From positions 1 through 64,000 of the forward strand of contig JAFEBL010000045.1 of the NCBI GenBank assembly GCA_018242665.1: a stretch of DNA of 64,000 bases, written 5' to 3'. Positions within the stretch are counted from its first letter, which is position 1, and the number at the start of each line of letters is the position of its first letter. Of the stretch, positions 1 to 10,692 are shown in pieces. The stretch comes from Nitrospira sp. (GTDB taxonomy: Bacteria; Nitrospirota; Nitrospiria; Nitrospirales; Nitrospiraceae). The notes beneath the pieces were generated by a model, which searched no databases, was not told the origin of the DNA, and saw only the letters and a list, made by a program, of their open reading frames with translations. Both the position numbers and the translations under genes were made by a program.

Positions 1-1
1 G

Positions 2-1732
2 ACCCATGCGCCGGAAGACGAAGTGATATTTAGCGATTTCATGGCCAAGCTCGATAAGGGCGAGGTCATGAAGGTGACGATCAAGGCCAACCATATCAGC
101 GCGATTTTAAAGGATCAAAGCCGGATTCGAACCTATACGGCGGAGTATCCGGAGCTGGTCAAACATTTGCGCGAAAAGGATGTCCAGATCGAAGCCCGCC
201 CGCCTGACGAAAGTCCTTGGTACATCACGTTCTTAGTGACGTGGGGACCCTTCATCCTGTTCCTTGGTTTGTGGTTTTTCCTCATGCGCCAGATGCAGAT
301 CGGCGGCAATAAGGCCCTGTCGTTCGGGAAGAGCCGCGCGCGCATGCTGACCGAGGAGCGCAAGAAGGTGACGTTCTCGGATGTGGCCGGCATCGAAGAA
401 GCCAAGGAAGAAGTCCTTGAGATCATTGAGTTTCTAAAGGATCCGAGAAAGTTTCAGAAATTGGGCGGTCGTATTCCTAAGGGCGTGCTGATCGTCGGCC
501 CTCCGGGCACGGGGAAAACTCTCCTGGCCAAGGCGATTGCCGGCGAAGCGGGTGTGCCGTTCTTCAGCATCAGCGGGTCAGATTTCGTGGAAATGTTCGT
601 AGGCGTTGGAGCGTCACGGGTGCGTGATCTCTTCGAACAGGGAAAGAAACATGCGCCCTGTATCATCTTCATCGACGAGATCGATGCCGTCGGTCGGCTG
701 CGGGGCGCGGGGCTTGGCGGAGGCCACGACGAGCGCGAGCAGACACTCAACCAGCTGCTGGTGGAGATGGATGGATTTGATACGACGGAAGGCGTCATTT
801 TGATCGCGGCGACCAACCGCCCTGACGTACTCGATCCAGCGTTATTGCGCCCGGGTCGTTTCGACCGCCAGGTGGTGGTCAATCGCCCGGATTTGCGCGG
901 CCGATCAGAAATCCTGAAGGTTCATACCAAGAAAGTGCCGCTGGCTGCCGATGTGGAACTCGAGAAGATCGCGCGAGGCACCCCGGGATTCTCCGGCGCT
1001 GACTTGGAGAATCTGGTGAATGAGGCGGCGTTGTGGGCGGCCCGGCTGAACAAGAAGGAAGTCGAATTTATCGACTTCGAAATGGCCAAAGATAAAGTCC
1101 TGATGGGCGCAGAGCGGAAGAGCATGGTGCTCACGGATGAGGAGAAGCGCACCACGGCCTACCATGAGGCAGGACATGCGCTCATGGCCAAGCTCCTGCC
1201 CGGGACGGATCCGGTTCACAAGGTCACAATCATTCCGCGAGGCCGGGCGCTTGGTGTGACCATGCAGCTGCCGACCGACGATCGCCACAATTATTCGAAG
1301 GACTTCCTCTACAACAATCTCGCGATTTTGATGGGCGGGCGAGTGGCGGAAGAGTTGGTCCTGCACGATGTGACGACTGGGGCGGGGAATGACCTGGAAC
1401 GGGCCACAGACCTTGCCCGTAAGATGGTGTGCGAGTGGGGCATGAGTGAAAAATTGGGCCCCTTGACCTTTGGCCGCAAGGAAGAGGAAATCTTTCTGGG
1501 CCGGGAGATCGGTTCGAAACGTGATTTCAGCGAGCAGGTCGCGATTGAAATCGATCACGAGGTCAGGCGTCTGGTTACGGAGAACTATGAGCGCGCGAAA
1601 CGCATCTTGACGGATAACATGACCAGCCTGAAGGCTCTTGCTGAGGCCTTGCTGGAAAAGGAAGTGTTGGACGCGTTGGAGATTGATCAGATCCTCATTC
1701 AGGGGTCTTCATCACAGACGGTTCCTGCCTAA
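2..1732 (+). CDS. ftsH: ATP-dependent zinc metalloprotease FtsH (5' end outside window)
   Basis: Membrane-anchored AAA+ protease that degrades misfolded and short-lived membrane and cytosolic proteins. The frame is open to the window edge, so the N-terminus and first membrane helix are missing. Counting from the GTG at 23, one membrane segment lies near residues 66-88. The AAA domain follows with Walker A GPPGTGKT (about 159-166) and Walker B IIFIDEID. The arginine-rich second region of homology ([10 protein letters not shown]) is present. The zinc site HEAGH is near 381-385. The peptidase domain runs to the C-terminus without truncation. A folate and amino-sugar gene pair follows. Confidence 0.97.
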   Translation, partial: THAPEDEVIFSDFMAKLDKGEVMKVTIKANHISAILKDQSRIRTYTAEYPELVKHLREKDVQIEARPPDESPWYITFLVTWGPFILFLGLWFFLMRQMQIGGNKALSFGKSRARMLTEERKKVTFSDVAGIEEAKEEVLEIIEFLKDPRKFQKLGGRIPKGVLIVGPPGTGKTLLAKAIAGEAGVPFFSISGSDFVEMFVGVGASRVRDLFEQGKKHAPCIIFIDEIDAVGRLRGAGLGGGHDEREQTLNQLLVEMDGFDTTEGVILIAATNRPDVLDPALLRPGRFDRQVVVNRPDLRGRSEILKVHTKKVPLAADVELEKIARGTPGFSGADLENLVNEAALWAARLNKKEVEFIDFEMAKDKVLMGAERKSMVLTDEEKRTTAYHEAGHALMAKLLPGTDPVHKVTIIPRGRALGVTMQLPTDDRHNYSKDFLYNNLAILMGGRVAEELVLHDVTTGAGNDLERATDLARKMVCEWGMSEKLGPLTFGRKEEEIFLGREIGSKRDFSEQVAIEIDHEVRRLVTENYERAKRILTDNMTSLKALAEALLEKEVLDALEIDQILIQGSSSQTVPA

Positions 1733-1744
1733 TTTGTACCCGAC

Positions 1745-1785
1745 CTGCTTCGCAGGGGCTCCGAACGGTGAGTCCTGCGAAGCAG
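1745..1785. repeat. Perfect 12-bp inverted repeat after ftsH
   Basis: CTGCTTCGCAGG (1745-1756) is followed after 17 nt by its exact reverse complement CCTGCGAAGCAG (1774-1785). Each arm is itself a small CTGC-NNN-GCAG palindrome, so either one long hairpin or two short ones can form. It sits 13 nt after the ftsH stop and could act as a transcript end or RNA stabiliser. There is no T-tract, so a classical intrinsic terminator is not demonstrated. Confidence 0.55.
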
Positions 1786-1920
1786 AGAGCTTCTATACGT
1801 TTCATGCCAGTGGTTGGGAAAACATTGCGGTTCTAGTCACCTGCGCCCTCCTTTCCCTTCCGTAGACGGCTCGCATTGTTCCTAGGCGTCCGTTCCTCGT
1901 TCTCATTCTACGGACTCGCT

Positions 1921-2817
1921 GTGACCCTGACGAACAAAACCTCGCACACACCGCTTATCCTGACGGCCGGCTCTCGAACCTTCACCTTCGATTCGGGGCC
2001 GCTGATCATGGGGGTGCTCAATGTCACCCCGGACTCCTTTTCCGATGGAGGCGCCTATTTGGCGGTGGACCAAGCAGTCAGCCATGCCAAACAGATGCAG
2101 GAGGAAGGCGCCGATCTCATCGACCTCGGTGCGGAATCCTCCAGGCCCGGCGCACAGCCTATCGATGAGCGTGAGGAACTGAATCGGCTCATGCCAGTCC
2201 TGGAAGCGGTGCGTCAGGCAGTCTCGCTCCCGCTGTCCGTCGATACCAGCAAGGCTGAGGTCGCTCGTCGGGCCATTCAGGCCGGTGCATCTATCGTCAA
2301 TGACATCACGGCTTTGCGCGGGGATCCCTTAATGGCCACGCTGGTGGCTGAAACCGGAGCTGGAGTTGTGCTGATGCATATGCAAGGGACTCCGCCCACC
2401 ATGCAACGGGCGCCTCGCTACGAACAGGTGACGGAGGAGATCTCCGTGTTTCTGCAAGAGCGAAGACAGGCGGCGTTGGACGCCGGCATCCAGGCAAGTC
2501 AGATCATTCTTGACCCCGGCTTCGGTTTTGGTAAGCTCCAGGAACATAACCTCCGATTACTCGCGGAGTTTGATGCCTTCACGCGACTCGGGCATCCCCT
2601 CTTGGTTGGAGTTTCTCGGAAGCAATTCATCGGAAACCTGGTCGGGAGGCCGGTGCACGAGCGAGGATATGGGACCGCCGGCGCAGTGGCCGTGGCGGTG
2701 TTCAAGGGGGCGCATATCCTTCGGGTGCATGATGTCCGAGCGATGAAAGAGACAGCAGCAGTCGTGTCAGCCATTTCCCGTCACGCGCGTTCTTCTGTAG
2801 AGGTACCCCATGCGTAA
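1921..2817 (+). CDS. folP: Dihydropteroate synthase
   Basis: Condenses dihydropterin pyrophosphate with p-aminobenzoate to form dihydropteroate in folate synthesis (cytosol). The N-terminal family signature [15 protein letters not shown], the middle motif [17 protein letters not shown] and the C-terminal GVSRKQFIG are all visible. The protein is 298 aa from the GTG at 1921, normal for the family and leaving about 29 residues before the signature. The frame is open back to a TTG at 1876, but those extra 15 codons do not look conserved and neither start has a clear ribosome site. The stop overlaps the glmM start by 8 nt, suggesting translational coupling. Confidence 0.95.
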   Translation: MTLTNKTSHTPLILTAGSRTFTFDSGPLIMGVLNVTPDSFSDGGAYLAVDQAVSHAKQMQEEGADLIDLGAESSRPGAQPIDEREELNRLMPVLEAVRQAVSLPLSVDTSKAEVARRAIQAGASIVNDITALRGDPLMATLVAETGAGVVLMHMQGTPPTMQRAPRYEQVTEEISVFLQERRQAALDAGIQASQIILDPGFGFGKLQEHNLRLLAEFDAFTRLGHPLLVGVSRKQFIGNLVGRPVHERGYGTAGAVAVAVFKGAHILRVHDVRAMKETAAVVSAISRHARSSVEVPHA

Positions 2818-4159
2818 ATTGTTCGGCACAGACGGCGTTCGCGGAGTCGCGAATCTCGAACCCATGACTAGCGAAATCGCGATGCAACTCGGCCGCGCCG
2901 CCGCCCATATTTTCATGCGGCGGGCGGGCCGGCATCAGGTCGTCATCGGCAAAGATACGCGCCTCTCCGGCTACATGCTGGAATCCGCGCTGACCTCGGG
3001 TATCTGCTCGATGGGCGTCGATGTCTTGCTGGTCGGTCCCATGCCGACGCCGGCGATTGCGTTTCTCACGAGAAGCCTGCGGGCTGACGCCGGTGTGGTG
3101 ATCTCCGCTTCGCACAATCCTTACCAGGACAACGGGATCAAGTTCTTTTCGAGTCAAGGATTCAAACTGCCTGATGAGGTCGAGGCGCGCATCGAGCAGC
3201 TGATCGTGTCTGATGAGATCAAACATCTGCGGCCGACGGCGGATGCGATCGGGAAGGCCTATCGGATCGGCGATGTGGAAGGGCGCTACATTGAATTCGT
3301 GAAACGGTCCGTTCCCCGCGACCTCGATTTTCAGGGGATCAAATTGGTGGTGGATTGCGCCAATGGCGCGGCGTACAAAGTCGCGCCGGCCGTGTTGCGG
3401 GAACTCGGGGCGGAAATCGAAGTCATTGCCAACACCCCGGACGGCATGAACATCAATGAGAAGTGCGGCGCCGTGCATCCGGAGCGGTTGCAGGAGGCAG
3501 TCCGGCGCCATGGTGCGCATGTCGGCATTGCCTTGGATGGTGATGCGGATCGGGCGATCTTTGTCTGCGAACAGGGCGAGATCGTTGACGGGGACCATGT
3601 CATGGCGGCGCTGGGGCTCGATTTGCATGCGCAGGGGCGTCTGGCGTCCAAGACTGTCGTCGGTACTGTGATGAGCAACTTCGGGTTGGAGCTTGCCATG
3701 AAGCGGGCTGGCATTCAGCTGATGCGCACGCCTGTCGGTGACCGCTATCTCATGGAGCGTATGCTGGCCGACGGCTATAACTTCGGCGGGGAGCAATCGG
3801 GGCATTTCATTTTCCTCGATCACAACACAACCGGTGACGGCCTGATCTCCGCCTTGCAGATCCTTTCCCTGATGAAGCGAACCGGCAAGCCGCTGTCGGA
3901 GTTGGCGAAAGCGATGACGGCGGTTCCACAAATCCTGCTCAACGTGCAAGTGAAGCATAAGCCGGACTTAACTCAAATCCCGGATATCCAGCAGGCCATC
4001 AAGTCTGCCGAAGCCACCTTGAATGGCAGTGGTCGGGTGTTGGTGCGGTATTCCGGGACCGAAGCCCTCCTGCGGATCATGGTCGAGGGCGAGCGGGATT
4101 CCACGATTCGTGAGGTGGCCGATCATCTTGCGAGTATCGTGCGTGCTCGCATCGGCTAG
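2810..4159 (+). CDS. glmM: Phosphoglucosamine mutase
   Basis: Interconverts glucosamine-6-phosphate and glucosamine-1-phosphate on the way to UDP-GlcNAc for peptidoglycan and LPS. The 449 aa length is typical. It opens with the [10 protein letters not shown] signature, carries the phosphoserine loop SASHNP (Ser about 101), the metal-binding DGDADR loop near residue 240, a sugar-binding GGEQSGH, and the phosphate-binding [12 protein letters not shown] near the C-terminus. The ATG lies inside the end of folP. Confidence 0.97.
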   Translation: MRKLFGTDGVRGVANLEPMTSEIAMQLGRAAAHIFMRRAGRHQVVIGKDTRLSGYMLESALTSGICSMGVDVLLVGPMPTPAIAFLTRSLRADAGVVISASHNPYQDNGIKFFSSQGFKLPDEVEARIEQLIVSDEIKHLRPTADAIGKAYRIGDVEGRYIEFVKRSVPRDLDFQGIKLVVDCANGAAYKVAPAVLRELGAEIEVIANTPDGMNINEKCGAVHPERLQEAVRRHGAHVGIALDGDADRAIFVCEQGEIVDGDHVMAALGLDLHAQGRLASKTVVGTVMSNFGLELAMKRAGIQLMRTPVGDRYLMERMLADGYNFGGEQSGHFIFLDHNTTGDGLISALQILSLMKRTGKPLSELAKAMTAVPQILLNVQVKHKPDLTQIPDIQQAIKSAEATLNGSGRVLVRYSGTEALLRIMVEGERDSTIREVADHLASIVRARIG

Positions 4160-4185
4160 CATCGGCGTCATGCCGCAGGCACCGG

Positions 4186-6714
4186 ATGTTGCCCTCCCTG
4201 ACGATCACGTTCATCATCGGGTTGGCGCTCGGTTCCTACTTCAACTATTTCCCTCTCAGTAGTGCGATGCTCCTCACGGCCTGTGCGGGTGTCACTCTGC
4301 GCTTGGAGCAGCAGGGACGAATCTCGTCACGACGGGGAAGCCTGTGGCTGGCCTGCCTGTGCGGTGGATGTCTCTACTGGATGTTCTGTGGATGGTTCGC
4401 GCCGCACCGTCCGGTGCCGGATCATCACGGCGCCTTACCGGCCAGACTCATCGGCACAATCGTGGACTCGGTCCGTCATGCGCCAGGAAGGCAGACCGCT
4501 CTGGTGCAGGTGACGGCCAGCGATGATCCGGATTTGGCCGTGCCGGTCCTGCTTCGTCTCACTTGGCGTGATCCCGACCGCGAGCTGCAGCGCGGTCTTC
4601 ACATTCGCGTCCGAACCCGTATCCACGCTCCCACCGGAACCATCAATCCGAGAGGGTTTGACTACGCGGCCTACTTGGATCTGCAGGGAGTCGAGGCGGT
4701 CGGGTCGGTCTCGGGAGCCGGTGCCATTGAGGTGCTCGCTGCGGAAGAATCCTCGTGGTTTCTGATGCTGTCAGGCCTGGTTGAACGGGGACGCAGTTGG
4801 GTCAGGAGTGCGGCGGAGTCGCTCCCGCAACCAAGCCGCGGCCTCTTTCTCAGTTTGACCATCGGAGAGCAAGGATTCCTGGAGCCGGAGGTCCGAGAGT
4901 GGTTCATGACCACCGGAACGGTACATATTCTTTCTATTTCCGGCTCCCATCTCGGGCTCATCGCGCTGTTGTCCTTCGCGTTGGTGAGGAAGGCTTGTCT
5001 CCTGCTTCCGCCGATGGTGCTCCTGGGCCTGTCCCGATGGCTCACGCCGACCCGTTTGGCAGCCTTGCTGACCGTGTTTCCGGTCGGGGGGTATGCCTTG
5101 TTGGCCGGCGCAGAAACGGCGACCATTCGTTCCTCGATCATGATCATGATCGGTCTCTGGACGGTTTGGCTCGGGGCGCCGCACTATTTGCTGCATGCCC
5201 TGGCTGCAGCAGCCGGCCTCACCTTGTTGGTAGATCCCGCCGCCTTATACGACATCTCGTTCCAACTCTCCTATGTGTCGGTATGGGTCTTGGCGTTGGC
5301 GCTGCGGCAGGAACCGGCGAGGGAGTTGCCGCCCCCTCCGCAATCGAAGGTTTCCCGGCTGGTCTACTGGTTGCGTGAGTCCATGAGACTGACGGCCTGG
5401 GTGACGCTAGCGACCCTGCCGTTGGTTGCCTGCTATTTCAATCAGGTGGCCTGGATGGGACTCGTTGCCAATATGATCCTGGTACCGTTTGTCGGACTGG
5501 TATTTCTTCCGCTCAGTCTGGTGGCAGCCCTGTGGGCGATGGCCACACATGCGAACAGCCTTCCCGGCGCTGAACTCATCAATCTCCTTGGCCGCGGATT
5601 GATTGACGGGACGCACTGGTTGGCCGGTCTGCCGGGGGCCGAATGGTTTGTGGCCGCGCCGACCCTTCCCATGATGGCACTCTTCTATCTGTTGGGTTGG
5701 ATCTGGCTGTCCGGTCGCGTCGCGACTGCGACGCCCGCGGTGCGAGGGGCGTTGCTGGTTTCTCTGGCCGTGATCCTGTTGTGGTGGCTGTGGTCCCCGC
5801 GTCCGTTCAAGCAAGACGGGCATGTGCGGGTGACGTTTCTCGATGTGGGGCAGGGAGATAGTGCGGTCATCGAAGGGCCGCAGGGCGGTGTGATTTTAAT
5901 AGACGGCGGGGCGACATATGAGCGAATCGATATGGGACGGAGCGTGGTGGCGCCTTTTCTCTGGAATCGCGGAATTCGACGCGTGGATCAGGTGATTGGG
6001 ACCCATCCGCAATTAGATCATGTCGGGGGGCTAGCCTGGATCCTCGACCACTTCCAGGTCGCACACTTCTGGACGAATGGAGTTACACGACCGGAGGAGT
6101 TTTGGCGCAAGATCGAGCGGACATTGGTTCAACGAGGCCTGCCGGCGACCGTGGCCGAGGAAGGACGGCTGATGGTCGAGGAGGGCAATTGTCGCCTGGT
6201 CTCGCTCAACCCTGTGCCGGCCGGAACGGTACGCTCCGGTGGAAAACGCGAGTCGCTGAACAACTTGTCGGTCGTGACGCAACTCACCTGCGGGGAGCAC
6301 CGGGCGTTGTTCACCGGCGATGCGGAGCGTGAAACCTTGTCCCGGCTGGCTGAGGCTGAGGCACTCGGGCCCATTGCCCTGCTGAAAGTTCCGCATCACG
6401 GAGCCAAGAGTTCACTGGAGCGAGGCTGGCTGGAGATGATTCGACCGGAGGTGGCAGTGGTGTCCGTCGCCCGGCGTAATCCCTATGGACATCCGGCAGG
6501 AGAAGTTCTGGCGGCCTATGAAACGGTACGGGCGCAGGTCTGGAGAACGGATCGAGATGGAGCGGTGTGGGTAGATATCGACCCGGCGAAGCCAGGACTG
6601 ACCGTGCACAGTGCCAAGGGATGGATGCTTCAACCGGTGTCGTTCTCCTCGCCCATCTGGGCTGCTGAGCGGGAAAATTGGTACCGACTGTGGCGCCGGT
6701 GGAATTGGCTGTAG
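4186..6714 (+). CDS. comEC: DNA internalisation-related competence protein ComEC/Rec2
   Basis: Inner-membrane channel for single-stranded DNA during natural transformation. The 842 aa protein has the usual order: N-terminal membrane helices and a DUF4131-like soluble region, a multi-helix competence domain containing SISGSHLGLIALL, and a C-terminal metallo-beta-lactamase-like domain starting near residue 550 (DVGQGDS, LIDGG, GTHPQLDHVGG, VPHHGAKSS). It begins with ATG 27 nt after glmM. Its likely partner ComEA is encoded at 14687-15226. The intact length suggests a working gene. Confidence 0.94.
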   Translation: MLPSLTITFIIGLALGSYFNYFPLSSAMLLTACAGVTLRLEQQGRISSRRGSLWLACLCGGCLYWMFCGWFAPHRPVPDHHGALPARLIGTIVDSVRHAPGRQTALVQVTASDDPDLAVPVLLRLTWRDPDRELQRGLHIRVRTRIHAPTGTINPRGFDYAAYLDLQGVEAVGSVSGAGAIEVLAAEESSWFLMLSGLVERGRSWVRSAAESLPQPSRGLFLSLTIGEQGFLEPEVREWFMTTGTVHILSISGSHLGLIALLSFALVRKACLLLPPMVLLGLSRWLTPTRLAALLTVFPVGGYALLAGAETATIRSSIMIMIGLWTVWLGAPHYLLHALAAAAGLTLLVDPAALYDISFQLSYVSVWVLALALRQEPARELPPPPQSKVSRLVYWLRESMRLTAWVTLATLPLVACYFNQVAWMGLVANMILVPFVGLVFLPLSLVAALWAMATHANSLPGAELINLLGRGLIDGTHWLAGLPGAEWFVAAPTLPMMALFYLLGWIWLSGRVATATPAVRGALLVSLAVILLWWLWSPRPFKQDGHVRVTFLDVGQGDSAVIEGPQGGVILIDGGATYERIDMGRSVVAPFLWNRGIRRVDQVIGTHPQLDHVGGLAWILDHFQVAHFWTNGVTRPEEFWRKIERTLVQRGLPATVAEEGRLMVEEGNCRLVSLNPVPAGTVRSGGKRESLNNLSVVTQLTCGEHRALFTGDAERETLSRLAEAEALGPIALLKVPHHGAKSSLERGWLEMIRPEVAVVSVARRNPYGHPAGEVLAAYETVRAQVWRTDRDGAVWVDIDPAKPGLTVHSAKGWMLQPVSFSSPIWAAERENWYRLWRRWNWL

Positions 6715-6775
6715 TGGGTGCCCTCGTTTTTGTGAACAACGCTCCGTCTCTTGCCTACACGTTTCTGCCACCACC

Positions 6776-6868
6776 CTGTCAATTTTGCCGACAGTGTTGC
6801 CGATCTCCGTTGTAAGCCGTCAATTTTATGAGACTGCGTTGCAGCGTCGGCAAGGCATAGCCCATGCA
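6776..6868 (+). promoter_or_regulatory. Candidate sigma-54 promoter with two upstream dyads
   Basis: A GG-N10-GC element (AAGGCATAGCCCATGCA, 6852-6868) resembles the -24/-12 sigma-54 consensus. Upstream are two related sites: CTGTCAATTTTGCCGACAG (6776-6794), a dyad with 5-bp arms, and CGTCAATTTTATGAGAC (6818-6834), which shares GTCAATTTT. That layout is what an enhancer-binding activator would use. The next gene starts at 6983. This is inferred from pattern only. Confidence 0.4.
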
Positions 6869-6982
6869 GACAATCAACATGTTTACGCACGGTTTCGGAT
6901 CCCCGGTGCCGACGCCTCTCAGGCGCGGTTGTGAGCAGCTGACAGGCGGGAAGGTGGTGCCACCAGAAATGGGCAGCGATCG

Positions 6983-8164
6983 ATGACGAAACGATTGTTG
7001 TTTCTCGCTCCGGAACCTCCGTCCGATCGTGAGGGCGGGGATGCCTTACGGATGCTCCACTTGCTCCGGTTTCTCGGCAGCCGGTTTCTTGTGGATCTGA
7101 TTGTCCCGGCGCAAGCCGGGGCGGAGGAAGCCGCATCCCTGGTGAACGATGTCTGTGGCGTCACGTCGGTCCCGCTCCAAGGGCCGAGTCTGTTTGATCG
7201 GTTCCGGCGGATCGGCTCCTATTCGAAGGATCGAGCCCTGGCTTCGGTAGTGCACGAACGTCTGGCCTGTGGCGCATATGGTGCGATCCATGTGAACACC
7301 CTGTCAATGATGCCCTATGTACCGGAAGACAGCGCGCTTCCGATTGTCCTGGACCTTCAATCATCCAGCGGCGAGATGCAGCAGGGGCCACGATCTGCCA
7401 GTCGGTCGAGCCAAGCGATCCACCGACTGACGCATCGGTTCGTTGATCAGTGGTACTGGCCCATGACCCACTGCGTGACAGTGCCCTTGGAGGAAGACCG
7501 CATCCGCTGTGAGCGAGCCCATCCCGGACAACGTGTGCTGGTCGTTCCCAACAGCGTAGATTGTCGGCAGATCCGTCCAAAACCAAATCAGGTCATGGCG
7601 TCACCTATTTTGCTCTTCACCGGAGACATGGGTGCCGAACACAATATTGAGGCGGCGATGTCCCTGGCGACAGAGGTGTTTCCGGCAATCCGACGGGAAT
7701 TTCCCAAATCGGAATTGCGCTTGATTGGGAAAAATCCGGACGCCCGTGTGTCCCGGTTGGCCGGTCGGGGTATCGTCGTGATAGGGGCGGAGGCTGATCT
7801 GCCCCGCCATCTGGGTGAGGCCACTCTCTATGTCGCGCCCTATACCACTGCCGTGGGCGCACAAGCCACACTCCTCGCGGCGATGGCCGGGGGACTCCCG
7901 ATCATTACCACCTCGCTGGGGCTCGAAGGCATGAAGGCGCAGGCGGGACGGGACGTGCTGGTCGCCGACCAGCCGGCCGACATCATTGAATCCATCCAGA
8001 CGTTGCTCGCGAGCCAGCCGGATCGGGAGCGGTTCGGTCAGGCGGCTCGTCATATGGTGGAGATCTGGTATGACTGGAGTCGCTGTCTGTGGCCGCTGGA
8101 CGCGCTCTACCAACCGCTACTGACCTCGAAACATCCCCCTGAGGCGAAGGCGATGGCCTGTTGA
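6983..8164 (+). CDS. Glycosyltransferase, GT4-like (GT-B fold)
   Basis: Probably transfers a sugar from an activated donor during surface polysaccharide synthesis. The 393 aa protein starts LLFLAPEPPSDREGGDALR, a pattern I associate with glycosyltransferases of exosortase/PEP-CTERM polysaccharide loci. The C-terminal half has the GT-B donor site: VVPNSVD near residues 189-195, a TGDMGAEHN strand, and PYTTAVGAQATLLAAMAGGLPIITT around 280-310, where the usual catalytic Glu region is diverged. It lies downstream of a possible sigma-54 promoter and upstream of an aminotransferase. The sugar and acceptor are unknown. Confidence 0.8.
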   Translation: MTKRLLFLAPEPPSDREGGDALRMLHLLRFLGSRFLVDLIVPAQAGAEEAASLVNDVCGVTSVPLQGPSLFDRFRRIGSYSKDRALASVVHERLACGAYGAIHVNTLSMMPYVPEDSALPIVLDLQSSSGEMQQGPRSASRSSQAIHRLTHRFVDQWYWPMTHCVTVPLEEDRIRCERAHPGQRVLVVPNSVDCRQIRPKPNQVMASPILLFTGDMGAEHNIEAAMSLATEVFPAIRREFPKSELRLIGKNPDARVSRLAGRGIVVIGAEADLPRHLGEATLYVAPYTTAVGAQATLLAAMAGGLPIITTSLGLEGMKAQAGRDVLVADQPADIIESIQTLLASQPDRERFGQAARHMVEIWYDWSRCLWPLDALYQPLLTSKHPPEAKAMAC

Positions 8165-8330
8165 CGGCTGCCTGTCATCGGCTGCGCAGGGCCGATGAGG
8201 TTGCGCCGTTTTCCAGCGACCTGCGGTGGCACGGCAGGGTGTTGTCTTCCGACAGGTCTTCCACGTAGAATTTCCTCCCGGTAAGGGTCATTACTCTGGC
8301 GACGGATTGTCCGCCTTCTGTCCTGACACG

Positions 8331-9398
8331 ATGACGATGATTCCCCATTCCAAGCCATCTCTGGGGCAAGAAGAAATTCGTGCGGTCACCGAGGTGCTGC
8401 AATCGGGCCATATCAGCGAAGGCCCGGTCGTGGCGCAATTCGAGCGGGGCATGGCCGCCTATCTGGGGCTCCACGAGGGCGTGGCGGTCAGTTCCGGGAC
8501 CGTGGCGCTGGAATTGGCCCTACGCGCCTTGGGGGTGGGACACGGCGACAACGTCATTCTCCCCAGCTATGTCTGTTCGGCTCCCTGGCTGGCGGTGCAG
8601 CGTGTCGGCGCCCAAGCCAGAATCGTCGACATCAATCCAGCGACGTTCAACCTGGATCCGCAGAAGGTCCGCAAGGCTCGCACCCCTAGAACTCGCGCGA
8701 TCATCGTCCCGCATCTCTTCGGCTTGCCCGCGGATCTGACCGGTTTGCAGGCCCTAGGCATCCCGCTCATCGAAGATTGCGCGCACACCCTCGGCGCGAC
8801 GGAGCAGGGGCGTGCGGTCGGGACGGTCGGGCTGCTGACGGTCTGCTCGTTTTACGCCACCAAATTACTCTGCACCGGCGAAGGAGGCATGGTGCTCTCG
8901 AACGACGAGGCGTTGCTTGAACGGGTCCGCGAGCTTCGGGAATATGATCAAGCGCCCTCGCTCAATCCCGCTGCGTTCAACTGCAAGATGACGGACCTTC
9001 ATGCCGCGATCGGTGTCGTGCAGTTGAATCAACTGGGGGAGTTTCTTGAGAAGCGGGCGGCGTTGGCCGCGGTGTATCGCGCGCACCTTTCGGAAGAACT
9101 GTTCATACTCCCAGCGGTTCCCGATGGGCGAACGCACGTCTACTATCGCTTTGTCGTGCGACTGCCGAAGGGGCTCCAATCAGCGGATGACTGCGCCGCC
9201 TACCTGTCGCGGTTGGCGCATCGCGGAGTGCATTGCCGTAAACCCGTCTTCCGTCCCTTGCATCGGTATCTTGAATTGCCGGATTTTCCCGCCTGCGATG
9301 AGGTCGATGCTACCGCCGTCTCTCTGCCCATTCATCCTTTCTTGGACGAAGGCGCGGTACGGCACATCGCTCAGATCCTCCAAGAGGAATTTCGGTAG
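8331..9398 (+). CDS. DegT/DnrJ/EryC1/StrS-family sugar aminotransferase
   Basis: PLP-dependent enzyme that likely aminates a keto-sugar nucleotide. The 355 aa protein begins MTMIPHSKPSLGQEEI, has the conserved substrate region SGHISEGPVVAQFE, the EDCAHTLGA strand that contacts PLP, and the Schiff-base Lys in FYATKLLCTGEGGM. The frame is open 35 codons further upstream to 8226, but the family-like sequence starts at the ATG at 8331. It probably works with the preceding glycosyltransferase on a modified sugar. The substrate cannot be read from sequence. Confidence 0.88.
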   Translation: MTMIPHSKPSLGQEEIRAVTEVLQSGHISEGPVVAQFERGMAAYLGLHEGVAVSSGTVALELALRALGVGHGDNVILPSYVCSAPWLAVQRVGAQARIVDINPATFNLDPQKVRKARTPRTRAIIVPHLFGLPADLTGLQALGIPLIEDCAHTLGATEQGRAVGTVGLLTVCSFYATKLLCTGEGGMVLSNDEALLERVRELREYDQAPSLNPAAFNCKMTDLHAAIGVVQLNQLGEFLEKRAALAAVYRAHLSEELFILPAVPDGRTHVYYRFVVRLPKGLQSADDCAAYLSRLAHRGVHCRKPVFRPLHRYLELPDFPACDEVDATAVSLPIHPFLDEGAVRHIAQILQEEFR

Positions 9399-9456
9399 AT
9401 CAGCCGGCGTCTATGGTTCAGTTGCCGGTTACGGCCAGCATGGCTCTGCGCCGCAC

Positions 9457-9485
9457 TTGACCCGTCTCGGTGGGATCGGCATGAT
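9457..9485 (+). promoter_or_regulatory. Possible sigma-70 promoter for mtnA
   Basis: TTGACC (9457-9462) and CATGAT (9480-9485) are 17 nt apart, about 75 nt upstream of mtnA. The -35 is close to consensus and the -10 is weak. Confidence 0.3.
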
Positions 9486-9558
9486 GGGCTCGTTTCGGCA
9501 AGACGTCGTATCGCGACGGCGTGCATGACTCGTTCATGTGAATTGGAGACTTCCTTAC

Positions 9559-10590
9559 ATGGTGCCTACTGTCGAGTGGAAAGCGGGCGCAGTCCGGTTA
9601 TTGGATCAGAGCCGGCTTCCCACGGCCGTCGAGTTTCTCGATTGTCGAGACTACCGTGCCGTGGCCCAGGCCATTCGCGAGTTGAAAGTGCGGGGCGCTC
9701 CGGCGATTGGCGTGACAGCCGCGATGGGTGTCGCCCTCGGTGCGCAGACGGTGACGGCGTCTGATTACGAGTCATTGGTCAAATCGGTGGAGGAGATCTG
9801 TGACCATTTGGCCGCGGCGCGCCCTACGGCCGTCAACTTGTTTTGGGCCATTGGACGCATGAAGCAGAAGCTGGCGACACTGAGGAGCCGATCAGTTGGA
9901 CAGATCAAAGCCGAGCTGGTCCGCGAATCTCAGGCGATCCTGGACGAGGATATCGCATTGTGCAAAGCGATGGGCGCCTATGGAGCTGAAGTAATCAAGG
10001 ATGGTCAGACGGTGTTGACTCACTGCAACGCCGGCGCGTTGGCGACTGCCGGGTATGGCACGGCGCTGGGAGTGATTCGGGCAGCGTGGGAGCAGGGAAA
10101 GAAGATTGATGTGATCGCCGACGAAACCAGGCCTGTGCTTCAGGGCGCGCGATTGACCGCCTGGGAGCTCATGCAGGATAAGATCCCCGTGACGCTGATT
10201 ACCGACAATATGGCCGGCAGCCTCATGCGGCAGGGGAAGATTCACGTCTGCGTCGTCGGGGCAGATCGCATCGCCGCAAACGGCGATGTGGCCAATAAGA
10301 TCGGCACCTACTCCGTCGCGGTTCTGGCGCGGGCGCATGGCATTCCATTTTATGTGGCGGCACCGTACAGCACGATTGATCTGGCGACCAAGACCGGCGC
10401 CGATATTCCCATTGAGGAGCGGAATCCGCTCGAAGTGACGTCCATCCACGGTAGTCATCCTGTCGCGCCGGCGGGTGTGGCTGTCTACAATCCGGCGTTC
10501 GACGTGACGCCGGCTGAACTGATCACCGGTATCATCACCGAACGTGGCATCTTCAAGCCGGGTGAGCTCGCCCGTGCGTTTGGGCCGTAG
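9559..10590 (+). CDS. mtnA: S-methyl-5-thioribose-1-phosphate isomerase
   Basis: Isomerises methylthioribose-1-phosphate to methylthioribulose-1-phosphate in methionine salvage. Family hallmarks are [13 protein letters not shown], the catalytic Cys in [11 protein letters not shown], and the catalytic Asp in [20 protein letters not shown]. The 343 aa length is normal. I chose the ATG at 9559 because GGAG lies about 11 nt upstream; an upstream in-frame GTG at 9538 has no ribosome site. No other salvage genes are adjacent, so here it is a stand-alone gene. The related eIF2B-like ribose-1,5-bisphosphate isomerases are less likely. Confidence 0.93.
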   Translation: MVPTVEWKAGAVRLLDQSRLPTAVEFLDCRDYRAVAQAIRELKVRGAPAIGVTAAMGVALGAQTVTASDYESLVKSVEEICDHLAAARPTAVNLFWAIGRMKQKLATLRSRSVGQIKAELVRESQAILDEDIALCKAMGAYGAEVIKDGQTVLTHCNAGALATAGYGTALGVIRAAWEQGKKIDVIADETRPVLQGARLTAWELMQDKIPVTLITDNMAGSLMRQGKIHVCVVGADRIAANGDVANKIGTYSVAVLARAHGIPFYVAAPYSTIDLATKTGADIPIEERNPLEVTSIHGSHPVAPAGVAVYNPAFDVTPAELITGIITERGIFKPGELARAFGP

Positions 10591-10692
10591 CGGCCGGAGA
10601 ATGAGTGCCGGCGGCTTCTGGTGTCGCGCTCGAGGGTGGGGCGGGTTTCTTGGTAACCCTATCGCAGCCGAGAACGCTCGCAGTCCTTTTTC

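Noticed and set aside
905-1558. A 217-codon minus-strand frame opposite ftsH
   Set aside because: It mirrors the conserved ftsH coding sequence and has no recognisable features or ribosome site.
2702-3958. A 418-codon open frame on the minus strand opposite glmM
   Set aside because: Its protein is rich in His, Arg and Gln with no domain, and glmM is certain on the other strand. Long antisense frames are common at this GC content.
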